Assembly (NCBI RefSeq): GCF_019711375.1
Contig: NZ_CP081295.1
Location: 1,674,001-1,738,000, forward strand
DNA from: Qipengyuania aurantiaca
Lineage (GTDB): Bacteria; Pseudomonadota; Alphaproteobacteria; Sphingomonadales; Sphingomonadaceae
Direction of reading: 5' to 3'
DNA length: 64,000 bases
The translations under genes were made by a program, and so were the position numbers. Positions 33,713 through 42,023 of this stretch are shown here, in pieces. Position 1 is the first letter of the stretch, and every line of letters begins with the position of its first letter. The notes under the pieces are model-generated. The model was given only the letters and a program-made list of their open reading frames with translations, made no database searches and was not told the DNA's origin.

Positions 33713-34516
33713 TTAGGCGGCCTTGCGGACCTTCTCGGCAGCGAGGCTCATGCGGCTGGACAGCGGAGCGAAGGCTTCGTTGGCGAGCTTGAGCATGGCT
33801 TCGGTGTTCTTCGAGGTGGTCGAGACCATGGCGTCGAAGTTGCGGCGTGCGATTTCGCCCTGGAGCTGGAACAGCTCGGTCGGCGACTTCACGGCAGCGA
33901 ACTTCTTGACGTCGCCCTGGACGGTTTCGGCAGCCGACTTGGCTTCTTCGACATAGGTGCGGCCCATGTCCTGCATGCCGCCGGCAAGGATCTTGCCGCT
34001 TTCGACGAGAGCTTCGAAGTTACCCTTCTGGAATTCGACGACGCCCTGGGTCATTTCGGCACCCTTGTCGTAAGCAGCCTTGGCGCGGGTCTGCGCTTCG
34101 GCAGCCATTTCCTTCGCCTTGGCGGTGTAGTCGGTGGTCTTAGCGTTCTTGGCAGTGGCCATGATGGTGTCCTTCAATTTGGTAATCGGGGTAGCGGAGG
34201 TCGTGGTAGCCGGCTTCTTCGCAGGAGCTGCCTTCTTGGCGGCAACCTTCTTCGGAGCGGCCTTCTTCGCCACGGTCTTCTTGGGAGCTGCCTTCTTGGC
34301 GGCCGGCTTCTTCTTCGCCGGGACCTTCTTGGCGGGCGCCTTTTTCGCGGGAGCTGCAACGGCCTTGGCGACCTTGTCGGTCTTCACCGGCGCCGGGCTG
34401 TCCGCTTCGACTGCCTTGGCGACAGCCGCGGTGTTCACCTCGGCGGTCTTCTTTTCGGCAGCCGCGGCATAAGCCTTCTCGGCAGCAGCATCGATTTTGG
34501 TCTGGCTCTCGGCCAT
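33713..34516 (-). CDS. Phasin family protein with Ala/Lys-rich N-terminus
   Basis: 267 residues. Residues 45-115 are an Ala/Lys/Pro tract of repeated AAPKK and PAKK units, like histone H1-type tails that bind nucleic acid. The C-terminal 140 residues are a Phasin_2 domain (EMTQGVVEFQKGNFEALVESG, LFQLQGEIARRNFDAMV). Phasins coat PHA granules; Lys-rich variants such as PhaM also tie granules to the nucleoid, so a dual role is plausible. It is 123 nt downstream of phaC, in a gap that holds two matching palindromic sites. Confidence 0.9.
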   Translation of the reverse strand: MAESQTKIDAAAEKAYAAAAEKKTAEVNTAAVAKAVEADSPAPVKTDKVAKAVAAPAKKAPAKKVPAKKKPAAKKAAPKKTVAKKAAPKKVAAKKAAPAKKPATTTSATPITKLKDTIMATAKNAKTTDYTAKAKEMAAEAQTRAKAAYDKGAEMTQGVVEFQKGNFEALVESGKILAGGMQDMGRTYVEEAKSAAETVQGDVKKFAAVKSPTELFQLQGEIARRNFDAMVSTTSKNTEAMLKLANEAFAPLSSRMSLAAEKVRKAA

Positions 34517-34534
34517 GGGAATAACCTCGCTTTA

Positions 34535-34550
34535 TGTTGCACTGCACAAA
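34535..34550. promoter_or_regulatory. Candidate PhaR-type operator, site 1
   Basis: TGTTGCACTGCACAAA at 34535-34550, just upstream of the phasin start (34516). It is an imperfect palindrome on TGCA and matches site 2 at 34583. Paired TGCA-rich sites before phasin genes are typical of the repressor PhaR; the gene for PhaR is not in the window. Confidence 0.55.
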
Positions 34551-34582
34551 ATAGGCATTGCAGCTGCGAAGTCAAGGGGTTT

Positions 34583-34597
34583 TTGTGCAGTGCACAA
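34583..34597. promoter_or_regulatory. Candidate PhaR-type operator, site 2
   Basis: TTGTGCAGTGCACAA at 34583-34597, a near-perfect palindrome that repeats, in inverse orientation, 12 of the bases of site 1. It lies between the phaC stop and the phasin start, so it would control the phasin gene separately from phaC. Confidence 0.55.
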
Positions 34598-34639
34598 TGA
34601 GGTGCGGCAAGCCGTGTTATCAGCGCGTTATAGCGCCGA

Positions 34640-36520
34640 TCAGCGCGTGGCGACGTAGCGTCCCGGCGCGTCCTCGATCACTACATCGCCCTTTCCGCCC
34701 GGCTTGCGCTTGCCCGTCGCGGCAACGGTTTCGCCGTCCTGGGTGCGCAGCCAGTCGATCCAGTCGGGCCACCAGCTGCCGGGGTGCTCCTGGGCGCCCT
34801 CGCGGAATTCGGCGAGGTTGCGGGGCTCGCCGTCGTTGGTCCAGTACTGGTACTTGCCCGAGGACGGCGGGTTGACCACCCCGGCGATGTGGCCCGATCC
34901 CGCCAGCACGAACTTGATCGGGCCGGTAAAATGTTCCTTCAGGCGCCAGACGCTTTCGGCCGGGGCGATATGGTCTTCCTTGCCCGCCTGCACATAGGTC
35001 GGCGTCTTGACCGTGCCGAGGTCGATCGGTGTGTTGTCGACGCTCAGCGCGTCGGCCTCCACCAGCCGGTTGTCGCGATAGAGGTCGCGCAAATATTGCT
35101 GGTGCCATTTGGCGGGCAGGTTGGTGACGTCGCCGTTCCAGTGCAGCAGGTCGAAGGCCGGATAGTCCTCGCCCAGCAGGTAATTGTTGACGACGTAGTT
35201 CCAGATCAGGTCGGTGCCGCGCAGCAGGTTGAAGGTCGCCGCCATGTAGCGACCGTCGAGATAGCCGTCGGGCGAAAGCGCCTTGATCGTGCCGAGCTGG
35301 CTGTCGTCGATGAAATTGAGCAATTCGCCCGCCTTCTCGAAATCGACCTGCGCGGTGAAGAAGGTGGCCGATTTGACCTTGTCCTCTTCGCCCCGGCGAT
35401 GGAGCAGGGCGAGGGTGGCGGCGAGCGTCGTACCCGCGACGCAATAGCCGATCGCGTGGACGCTCGGCACATCGAGGCGGGCGCGGATATGGTCGATCGC
35501 GTCGATCTGCGCGCGGACGTAATCGTCCCAGATCACGTCCTTCATGCTGGCATCGGCCGACTTCCAGCTGACCATGAAGACGGTGACGCCCTGCTCGACC
35601 GCCCATTTCACGAAGCTCTTCTTCTCGTTGAGGTCGAGGATGTAGAAACGGTTGATCCACGGCGGGAAGATCACCAGCGGGGTCGCCATGACCTTCTCGG
35701 TGGTCGGCGTGTACTGGATCAGCTGGTAGAGCGGCGTCTCGTGAACGACCTTGCCCGGCGTGGTGGCGATGTTCTCGCCCAGCGTGAAGGCGCTCGCATC
35801 CGTGTGGCTGAGCTGCCCGCGCCGCATGTCGGCGAGCAAATGCTCCATTCCCTTGACCAGGTTCTGCCCCTTGGTCTCGAGCGTGCGCTCCATCACCACG
35901 GGGTTGAGGAGCGGGAAATTGGCCGGGCTCGCCGCTTCGGTGATCGCCTTTGTGGTGAATTTGAGCTGTTCGCGCTGCTGCGGGTTCAGCCCTTCCATGC
36001 TGTCGGCCATCTGCTCGACCCGCTCGGCAAGGAAGAGATAGGTCTGGTGGATCAGCGCGAAGGCAGGGTGCGCGCGCCATTTCTCGTCGGCGAAGCGGCG
36101 GTCCTTGCGCGGCAGTTCGACCTCGCCGTCCATGCCATCGGCGGCCTTGGGGCCGAGACCGTACTGGCCGAGCACCGTGTTCCACAGCTCCATGCCCTCG
36201 TCCCACAGCGCCTTTTGCTGTTCGGCCTGTGCGATCGGCATCTGCCTGTACCAGTCGGTGGCGAGTGCCATCCAGCGCGCCGGATCGAAATAGGGGACCA
36301 GAGCCTGCGGATTGCTCATCTGCTCGGCTTGGTACTGCGCCCAGAGCGCCTGCAATTTCGCGCCCGTTTCGGCCCAGGCCTGCGCGTCCTCCGGCTTCAT
36401 CGGCGCCTCGCCCATCATCATCTGCGGATCCATCCCGCCGGTCATCGGCGCGAACATGGCGCGCATCAGCTTGGCCGGATGTTCGTAGAGATTGGTGAAG
36501 GGATCGGGCGTTTCGGTCAT
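34640..36520 (-). CDS. phaC: Class I polyhydroxyalkanoate synthase
   Basis: Polymerises 3-hydroxyacyl-CoA into PHA at the granule surface. 626 residues, the normal class I length. The lipase-box-like GYCVAG holds the catalytic Cys (residue 360). The N-terminal region has WMALATDWYRQMPIAQAEQ, and further motifs are VIFPPWINRFYILDLNEKKS and AGSGHIAGVVNPP, with the catalytic His. phaA, phaB and phaZ are not adjacent. The phasin gene follows on the same strand. Confidence 0.95.
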   Translation of the reverse strand: MTETPDPFTNLYEHPAKLMRAMFAPMTGGMDPQMMMGEAPMKPEDAQAWAETGAKLQALWAQYQAEQMSNPQALVPYFDPARWMALATDWYRQMPIAQAEQQKALWDEGMELWNTVLGQYGLGPKAADGMDGEVELPRKDRRFADEKWRAHPAFALIHQTYLFLAERVEQMADSMEGLNPQQREQLKFTTKAITEAASPANFPLLNPVVMERTLETKGQNLVKGMEHLLADMRRGQLSHTDASAFTLGENIATTPGKVVHETPLYQLIQYTPTTEKVMATPLVIFPPWINRFYILDLNEKKSFVKWAVEQGVTVFMVSWKSADASMKDVIWDDYVRAQIDAIDHIRARLDVPSVHAIGYCVAGTTLAATLALLHRRGEEDKVKSATFFTAQVDFEKAGELLNFIDDSQLGTIKALSPDGYLDGRYMAATFNLLRGTDLIWNYVVNNYLLGEDYPAFDLLHWNGDVTNLPAKWHQQYLRDLYRDNRLVEADALSVDNTPIDLGTVKTPTYVQAGKEDHIAPAESVWRLKEHFTGPIKFVLAGSGHIAGVVNPPSSGKYQYWTNDGEPRNLAEFREGAQEHPGSWWPDWIDWLRTQDGETVAATGKRKPGGKGDVVIEDAPGRYVATR

Positions 36521-36652
36521 CTATGTCTCCGGCCGTGAAAGCGGCTCTTCTCGGGTCTCTAAGATAATTCGCGTCGCCAATATAGCGAGCGCTTTGCGCT
36601 TGGGGCGCGAATAGGTAATCAGTGTGACGAAACAACGCACACAAGAGGCGAA

Positions 36653-37837
36653 ATGTCCGACGAATTCTACCGCATCAAACGTATGCCTCCCTATGTGATC
36701 GCGGAGGTCAACGCGATGCGGCACGCGGCCCGGCAGGCGGGGCGCGACATCATCGACCTCGGCATGGGCAACCCGGACCAGCCGCCGCCGCAGCACGTGA
36801 TCGACAAGCTTTGCGAGGTCGCGCAGAAGCCCACCGCGCATGGCTATTCGCAGTCGAAGGGAATCCCCGGCCTGCGCCGCGCCCAGGCAAATTACTACGA
36901 TCGGCGCTTCGGGGTGGAACTCGATCCCGAGCGCGAGGTGGTGGTGACGATGGGCTCAAAGGAGGGCCTCTCCTCCATGGCCACCGCCATCAGCGCGCCG
37001 GGCGATGTGATCCTCGCGCCGAGCCCGGCCTATCCGATCCACACCTATGGCTTCATGATCGCCGGCGCCACGATCCGCAGCGTGCCGACCACGCCGGACG
37101 AGAATTACTGGCGCGCGCTCGACAACGCGATGGCCTACACCGTGCCGCGCCCGACGGTGCTCGTGGTCAACTACCCAAGCAATCCGACGGCCGAGACGGT
37201 CGATCTCGATTTCTACGAGCGGCTGGTTGCCTGGGCGAAGCGCAACGAGGTCTGGGTCCTGTCCGACCTTGCCTATTCCGAGCTTTATTACGACGGCAAG
37301 CCGACGCGTTCGATCCTCGAGGTTCCGGGGGCAAAGGACATTGCGGTGGAGTTTACCTCCATGTCCAAGACCTTCTCGATGGCCGGTTGGCGCATAGGTT
37401 TCTGCGTCGGCAACCAGAAGCTGATCGCCGCGCTGACGCGGGTGAAAAGCTACCTCGACTACGGCGCCTTCACGCCGGTCCAGGCCGCCGCCTGCGCCGC
37501 GCTCAACGGGCCGCAGGAAGTGGTCGAGCAGAACCGCGCCCGCTACCAGCACCGCCGCGACGTGATGGTCGAAAGCTTTACCCGCGCCGGCTGGGCCATC
37601 CCGAACCCGCCCGCCAGCATGTTCACCTGGGCCAAGCTGCCGCCGGGCTTCGAGCACATGGGCAGTCTCGAATTTTCCAAGCGCCTGTTGCAGGAGGCCG
37701 AGGTAGCGGTCGCCGCCGGTGTCGGCTTCGGCGAGGAGGGCGAGGGCTATGTCCGCATCGCCATGGTCGAGAACGAACAGCGCATCCGGCAGGCGGCGCG
37801 CAACATCAGGAAATTCCTCTCCGATCACGAACGGTAA
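36653..37837 (+). CDS. Class I/II aminotransferase (AlaC / DapL-like subgroup)
   Basis: 394 residues, PLP fold type I. Motifs: DIIDLGMGNPDQP, GYSQSKGIPGLRRA, LVVNYPSNPTAETVDLDFYE, and the PLP lysine in TSMSKTFSMAGWRIGFCVG. The opening FYRIKRMPPYVIAEVNAMR is shared with alanine transaminases of the AlaC type, which are close in sequence to LL-diaminopimelate aminotransferases. Alanine/pyruvate transamination is the better guess. It is monocistronic as far as can be seen and divergent from phaC across 132 bp. Confidence 0.88.
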   Translation: MSDEFYRIKRMPPYVIAEVNAMRHAARQAGRDIIDLGMGNPDQPPPQHVIDKLCEVAQKPTAHGYSQSKGIPGLRRAQANYYDRRFGVELDPEREVVVTMGSKEGLSSMATAISAPGDVILAPSPAYPIHTYGFMIAGATIRSVPTTPDENYWRALDNAMAYTVPRPTVLVVNYPSNPTAETVDLDFYERLVAWAKRNEVWVLSDLAYSELYYDGKPTRSILEVPGAKDIAVEFTSMSKTFSMAGWRIGFCVGNQKLIAALTRVKSYLDYGAFTPVQAAACAALNGPQEVVEQNRARYQHRRDVMVESFTRAGWAIPNPPASMFTWAKLPPGFEHMGSLEFSKRLLQEAEVAVAAGVGFGEEGEGYVRIAMVENEQRIRQAARNIRKFLSDHER

Positions 37838-37935
37838 ACGCTCCGGTAAACCACCTATAGGTAGTTCCTCGTATGCCCCTTCCTGCCGCGGTGTGCTTTT
37901 GAAGTAAGCAGGCGGGAGGGCTATGGAGTGGCCCA

Positions 37936-38682
37936 GTGGAACTTGCTGAATATACGTGGTTGTCGGTCGCACCGGCGCCTCCGGGGCGATGGGATTTGCG
38001 GATGCTGGGCTGGGGGCTGCGCAGCGACTTTCGTGCGGCCTCTCTGCGCCGCGGCGTTCCGGTTCTGCTCGACTGGCGGATCGGCTTTCGGTGTTCGGAC
38101 TGGCGAGAGGTGCCAAACAAGCAGAGCGCCATCTGCGTGGGCGTCGACGAGCCGGAGGTTCGCGCGCAGCTGATTGGCGAAGGCTTCGGCGACGCGCTGC
38201 CGATGGAGGTCGCGCTGGTCGAACTCGCCGCGCGGCTGCTCAAGCTGGACGGGCTGGAACGCCAGATCCCGCGCCAGCAGCGCATCGGCCCCGTCCTGCT
38301 CGACCTGTTCCACCGCGATGCGAAGGTCTCGGGCACGTGGATCGGCCTCCACCCGCGCGAGTTCGGCCTTTTGTGGCGGCTCGCCGAAACGCCGCATCGC
38401 CCGGTCGGCAAGAAGGAACTGCTGCGCGATGTCTGGCGGCTAAAGCACGAGCCGGAGACCAACTCGCTCGAGGTGCATGTCTCGCGCCTGCGCGCCAAGC
38501 TGTCCGTCAGCGGCGTGGGCTGGGTGGTGCAGACGCATGAGAGCGGCGGCTACCAAATCGGCAAGCGTCCTTCGGTCGAATATCTTCGGGTGGACAGGGT
38601 GCAGCCGATCGCGCAGGACTGTGGCCCCGAACAGCCGAGAATGGTCCAGTCCCATGCCAGCAGAAAATCGCGTTACGATTGA
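37936..38682 (+). CDS. Winged-helix DNA-binding protein with degenerate receiver-like N-terminus
   Basis: 248 residues. The C-terminal part (about residues 125-210) is an OmpR-type winged helix: WIGLHPREFGLLWRLAETPHRPVGKKELL, then SLEVHVSRLRAKLSVSG and the wing THESGGYQIG. The N-terminal 110 residues have a layout like a receiver (VLLDWRIGF, AICVGVDEPEVRAQLIGEGFGDALPMEVAL) but lack the paired acidic residues of a phosphorylatable domain. It is probably a phosphorylation-independent regulator. The GTG at 37936 is the only good start. The 3' end overlaps the crotonase gene by 29 nt. Confidence 0.75.
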   Translation: MELAEYTWLSVAPAPPGRWDLRMLGWGLRSDFRAASLRRGVPVLLDWRIGFRCSDWREVPNKQSAICVGVDEPEVRAQLIGEGFGDALPMEVALVELAARLLKLDGLERQIPRQQRIGPVLLDLFHRDAKVSGTWIGLHPREFGLLWRLAETPHRPVGKKELLRDVWRLKHEPETNSLEVHVSRLRAKLSVSGVGWVVQTHESGGYQIGKRPSVEYLRVDRVQPIAQDCGPEQPRMVQSHASRKSRYD

Positions 38683-39454
38683 CCTTGCCGACAACGGCGT
38701 CGCGCAGGTCCGCTTCAACCGCCCCGACAAGATGAACGCGCTCGACCCGGCGCAGTTCGAAGCGATCATCGAGGCGGGGGAGAAATTGCGCGACATGAAA
38801 GGGCTGCGCGCCGTCGTGCTGGCGGGCGAGGGGCGTGCCTTTTGCGCCGGGCTCGACGTGTCCAGCTTCACCGCCGCGCCCGACGGGGAGCGCAAGCCGC
38901 TGACCGAGCGTACGCACGGCAATTCCAACACCTTCCAGGAAGTGGCGATGACCTGGCGCAAGTGCCCGGTCCCCGTCATCGCGGCGGTCCACGGCGTGTG
39001 CTTCGGCGGCGGCCTGCAGATCGCCAGCGGCGCGGACATCCGCGTGGTCCATCCCGCCACCCGCATGGCGATCATGGAAATGAAATGGGGTCTCGTGCCC
39101 GACATGGGCGGCTATCACCTCTGGCGCGGGAACGTGCGCGACGATGTCTTGCGCGAACTGGTCTACACCAACCGCGAGTTTACCGGCGAAGAGGCGCTGG
39201 GATACGGCCTCGCCACCTTCGTGTCCGAGGATCCGCTAGGCAAGGCAAACGACATCGCCGAGGAAATCGCCAACCGCAACCCCGAAGCCATCCGCGGCGC
39301 CAAGCGCCTGTCCGAAGCGATGCTGGAGCAATCGGGCGACGATGTCCTGATGGCCGAAAGCGTCGAACAAGCCGCCGTGATGAGGCGGCCGAACCAGGTC
39401 GAGGCGGTGATGGCCGGAATGCAGAAACGCGCGCCGAAGTTTACGGATGTGTGA
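38654..39454 (+). CDS. Crotonase / enoyl-CoA hydratase family protein
   Basis: 266 residues. Crotonase motifs: VRFNRPDKMNALDPAQFEAI, the oxyanion loop GRAFCAGLDVSSF, HGVCFGGGLQIASGADIR, and MEMKWGLVPDMGG. In this last block the usual second catalytic Glu position reads Asp-Met, so true hydratase activity is not assured; an isomerase or other crotonase reaction is possible. The ATG at 38654 overlaps the winged-helix gene by 29 nt, which suggests coupling. Confidence 0.88.
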   Translation: MPAENRVTIDLADNGVAQVRFNRPDKMNALDPAQFEAIIEAGEKLRDMKGLRAVVLAGEGRAFCAGLDVSSFTAAPDGERKPLTERTHGNSNTFQEVAMTWRKCPVPVIAAVHGVCFGGGLQIASGADIRVVHPATRMAIMEMKWGLVPDMGGYHLWRGNVRDDVLRELVYTNREFTGEEALGYGLATFVSEDPLGKANDIAEEIANRNPEAIRGAKRLSEAMLEQSGDDVLMAESVEQAAVMRRPNQVEAVMAGMQKRAPKFTDV

Positions 39455-39518
39455 AGGGGAAGACTGTCCGCTACCGATGTGATTGCGGTCATTCCAGTTT
39501 GCCAATAGCATTTGCCTA

Positions 39519-40100
39519 ATGACTACAACTGACACCCGCACAGAGAGCCTAATCAAGGATGACGCTTGGGCTGCGATGCAGCGCTATGACTACGAAACGG
39601 CATTCAGAGATTTTAGTGCGCTGTTGCCCAGCAACGAACCGGACGTTCTCAACGCTCTCGGCTGGATGTGCGAAATGGGTGAAGGTCATAGCAAGGACTT
39701 AGAGCAGGCGGCTGTCTATTACCGGCAATCGGCGCAGACAGGCTCTCAGTATGGCCTCCTCGGTTTGGGCGATGTTTTGAGCGATCTCGGAAGAGAGAGT
39801 GAAGCAAGAAGCGTTTACGAAGAAGGCGCTGCTCAAGGCTATACTCCCGCGATGTGCCGATATGGCCGTATTCTTGTCGGGGATGACCGGTCGCCCAGCG
39901 AGAGACAGCAAGGCGTGGTTCTACTCCAAGAGGCTGCTGCCGAGGGGAATATACTCGCGCGCAGAACGCTGCTCGGGCTGGAGATGAAGAAATCAACGTC
40001 GATCGTTGGAAAGGCGTGGGTTGGCTTTCAAATACTTCGCCTAGTGATTTCCGGAGTTCCTAAATTCGCCCGAGACCCCTTAGCGCCAGAAGTGATGTAG
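39519..40100 (+). CDS. SEL1/TPR-like repeat protein
   Basis: 193 residues from the ATG at 39519. Helical repeats: DVLNALGWMCEMGEGHSKDL, EQAAVYYRQSAQTGSQYGL, EARSVYEEGAAQGYTPAMCRYGRILVGDD, GVVLLQEAAAEGNILARRTL. These are SEL1-type units, usually scaffolds for protein contacts. No signal peptide; a hydrophobic end (VGFQILRLVISGV) may touch membrane. The DNA is visibly less GC-rich than its neighbours, and the gene is flanked on both sides by short GTCCGC-type motifs, so it may be a mobile or recently acquired cassette. Confidence 0.7.
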   Translation: MTTTDTRTESLIKDDAWAAMQRYDYETAFRDFSALLPSNEPDVLNALGWMCEMGEGHSKDLEQAAVYYRQSAQTGSQYGLLGLGDVLSDLGRESEARSVYEEGAAQGYTPAMCRYGRILVGDDRSPSERQQGVVLLQEAAAEGNILARRTLLGLEMKKSTSIVGKAWVGFQILRLVISGVPKFARDPLAPEVM

Positions 40101-40233
40101 ATTTGGTCAAGGCCAACGGCTGTGTCCGCTTTCCACCCCAAATCCTCCAGAACTGACCACCCGTCGCCCCACGTCTCCGACCGGCCCCACCGGCCTCTTT
40201 CCTACACCGTCAATTTTTGCCTTAACCTCGCGG

Positions 40234-40830
40234 ATGACCAGACATCCGGACCCCCATTCGCAAGATTTAGTCGAGGGCGAGGCCACCGCGCCTGCTCCGA
40301 CCGCTCTTCCTGCACAGGCCGAACCCTCGCGCCACGATGGCTGGACGAAGGCGCGGCAGGCGGCTTTCCTGCGCGAACTGGCGGCGACGCATAATGTCGC
40401 GGGCGCCGCACGGGCGGTGGGCATGAGCCGCCAGTCCGCTTACAAGCTGCGCGCCCGGTTGCGCGGGACGCCGTTCGACAAGGGCTGGGAAGCCGCCTTC
40501 CTGTCGCGCTTCGACGTGCTGGCCGAGGCTGCGCTCGACCGGGCCCTCAACGGCGTGGAAGTCCCGCATTATTACAAGGGCGAACTGGTCGGCACCTCGC
40601 GTCGCTATGACGAGCGGCTGACGCTGGCCCTGCTCGCGACGCGGGGCGCCTTCGTGCGGCCGCCACAGGGGGAATACGATCCCTCCCGCGCTTTCGAGGC
40701 GGATGAGCTGGCAGCGCTGGCCGACCGGGTCGAGCAAGGTCCCGAACACTGGCTGGGAGAATGCGACAGCGAGCTCGACGCCCGCTATGGCGATGTCTGC
40801 GACATGGGGGATACGGAGGAGGGTGGCTAG
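40234..40830 (+). CDS. Helix-turn-helix hypothetical protein
   Basis: 198 residues. A Pro/Ala-rich start is followed by a helix-turn-helix, FLRELAATHNVAGAARAVGMSRQSAYKLRARL (about residues 48-80), and a mostly helical remainder ending in an acidic tail. Similar proteins are common in sphingomonads without known function. It resembles phage-derived small terminase or resolvase-like HTH modules, but no phage gene is near. It could be a DNA-binding regulator. Confidence 0.65.
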   Translation: MTRHPDPHSQDLVEGEATAPAPTALPAQAEPSRHDGWTKARQAAFLRELAATHNVAGAARAVGMSRQSAYKLRARLRGTPFDKGWEAAFLSRFDVLAEAALDRALNGVEVPHYYKGELVGTSRRYDERLTLALLATRGAFVRPPQGEYDPSRAFEADELAALADRVEQGPEHWLGECDSELDARYGDVCDMGDTEEGG

Positions 40831-40954
40831 CCTTGGCGAATGGCGCGTCGCGCGAGGGCAGGGCCGCTGTCACCTGCCTTCAAACAAGCGCATTTCTTAT
40901 AGCAATTCAGTGCTTTAGAAGAAGGGCGATCCGGTTGACGCCCTGTCGCCTTCG

Positions 40955-41734
40955 TCACCCGAAGATCGCCACGCATTGCATCCCGTCGAGCACCTGCTGC
41001 CCGTCCGCGTTCCACAGGCGCAGCCGCTCGCTCGAATAGCCGCCGGCTGCGTGCTGGCTCGCGTTTTCCGACAGCCACCAGCCGTCGCGCGTGGAGGGGG
41101 CGGTATCGAGGAGATTGAAGGACCAGTTGATCGAGCTGATCGGCCCCTGCCGCTGCATCGCGCGCATGGCACCCGGCGGCAGCACGTCGCCCAGCAGGAT
41201 GAGTTCGCTTACGGGATCGAGGCCCTCGCGGTCCGTAAGGCGCGCCCAGCGGCGCACGACCGGCTCTCCCGGGCCGCTGATGTCCTGCGCCTTCTTCAGC
41301 TCGAAATTGTTTTGAATGAAGGCGGGGCCCTTGCCGGTCATGGTCACCGGCGCATCCTCGGGCGAGCCGGGCCAGTCGGCGATTTTTCCGGCGGGATGCT
41401 GCGCGTTGGCTTCGCGCTGGGTGCCGAACAGCCAGAAGGCGGTCAGCGTGCATTTCCCCTCGCACCAGATCTCGCTGCGCACCTGCGCCACATTGCGCCC
41501 CTGCCGCACGATCTCGCGCTTGAGCTCGACCTCGGGCCCGGTCGGCGCGACGAAGGCAACCTGCCCTGCGCGCAAGGGAGGCAGGTCGGGAAAGGCGCGC
41601 ACGGCGGCCGTGTAGGCGATGAGCGCCGAAGCCCCGCCATAAAGCGTGCGGCCCTGCATCCAGTGCTCGAGATTGTCGAAGCGGGTATTCCCGCCCTCGG
41701 GCGTGATCGGATCGGTAAGGCTGGCAATGCTCAT
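40955..41734 (-). CDS. Acyl-CoA thioesterase-like double hotdog protein
   Basis: 259 residues. Two hotdog halves: the first has WMQGRTLYGGASALIAYTAAVRAF and AFVAPTGPEVELKREIVRQGRNVAQVRSE; the second has SSINWSFNLLDTAPSTRDGWWLSENASQHAAGGYSSERL. This matches the TesB-like thioesterase family that hydrolyses acyl-CoAs. The catalytic Asp/Gln/Thr set could not be confirmed by eye. Single gene, converging with the HTH protein gene. Confidence 0.8.
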   Translation of the reverse strand: MSIASLTDPITPEGGNTRFDNLEHWMQGRTLYGGASALIAYTAAVRAFPDLPPLRAGQVAFVAPTGPEVELKREIVRQGRNVAQVRSEIWCEGKCTLTAFWLFGTQREANAQHPAGKIADWPGSPEDAPVTMTGKGPAFIQNNFELKKAQDISGPGEPVVRRWARLTDREGLDPVSELILLGDVLPPGAMRAMQRQGPISSINWSFNLLDTAPSTRDGWWLSENASQHAAGGYSSERLRLWNADGQQVLDGMQCVAIFG

Positions 41735-41847
41735 CCCCCCTCATCGCGCGGCTTTTTCGCTTCGTCCAGACTGACGTTACGTAAGGCGATTGCAATGCGC
41801 CTGCAGAATCGCTAGTGGGCCGCTTCCCGTGTCGAGAGGCCGGGCGA

Positions 41848-41921
41848 GGCCCGATGGCGGAGTGGTTACGCAGAGGACTGCAAATCCTTGCACGCCGGTT
41901 CGATTCCGGCTCGGGCCTCCA
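41848..41921 (+). tRNA. tRNA-Cys (anticodon GCA)
   Basis: 74 nt. Acceptor strands GGCCCGA and TCGGGCC pair, the anticodon loop is ACTGCAAAT with anticodon GCA, the T-arm is GCCGGTTCGATTCCGGC, and the 3' CCA is encoded. A possible promoter, TTGCAA-N17-TAGTGG, lies at 41790-41818. Confidence 0.97.
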
Positions 41922-41947
41922 CTTCTCTTGGTTCGAAAAGAGAATGT

Positions 41948-42023
41948 GCCGCTTTAGCTCAGTTGGTAGAGCACATCATTCGTAATGATGGGGTCACGTG
42001 TTCGAGTCACGTAAGCGGCACCA
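41948..42023 (+). tRNA. tRNA-Thr (anticodon CGT)
   Basis: 76 nt. Acceptor strands GCCGCTT and AAGCGGC pair, the anticodon loop is ATTCGTAAT with anticodon CGT, and the 3' CCA is encoded. It lies 26 nt after tRNA-Cys and is probably on the same transcript. Confidence 0.97.

Noticed and set aside
34180..34380. A tandem DNA repeat or CRISPR-like array
   Set aside because: The repetition is the Ala/Lys/Pro codon pattern of the phasin tail; units vary and there are no spacers.
34620..36644. Long frames on both strands over phaC (34620-36644 minus and 34784-36538 plus)
   Set aside because: phaC in its own frame has the catalytic Cys, His and full family length; the others are high-GC shadows.
40234..40830. 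A phage small terminase gene marking a prophage
   Set aside because: Only a helix-turn-helix is seen; no portal, large terminase, capsid or integrase gene is nearby.
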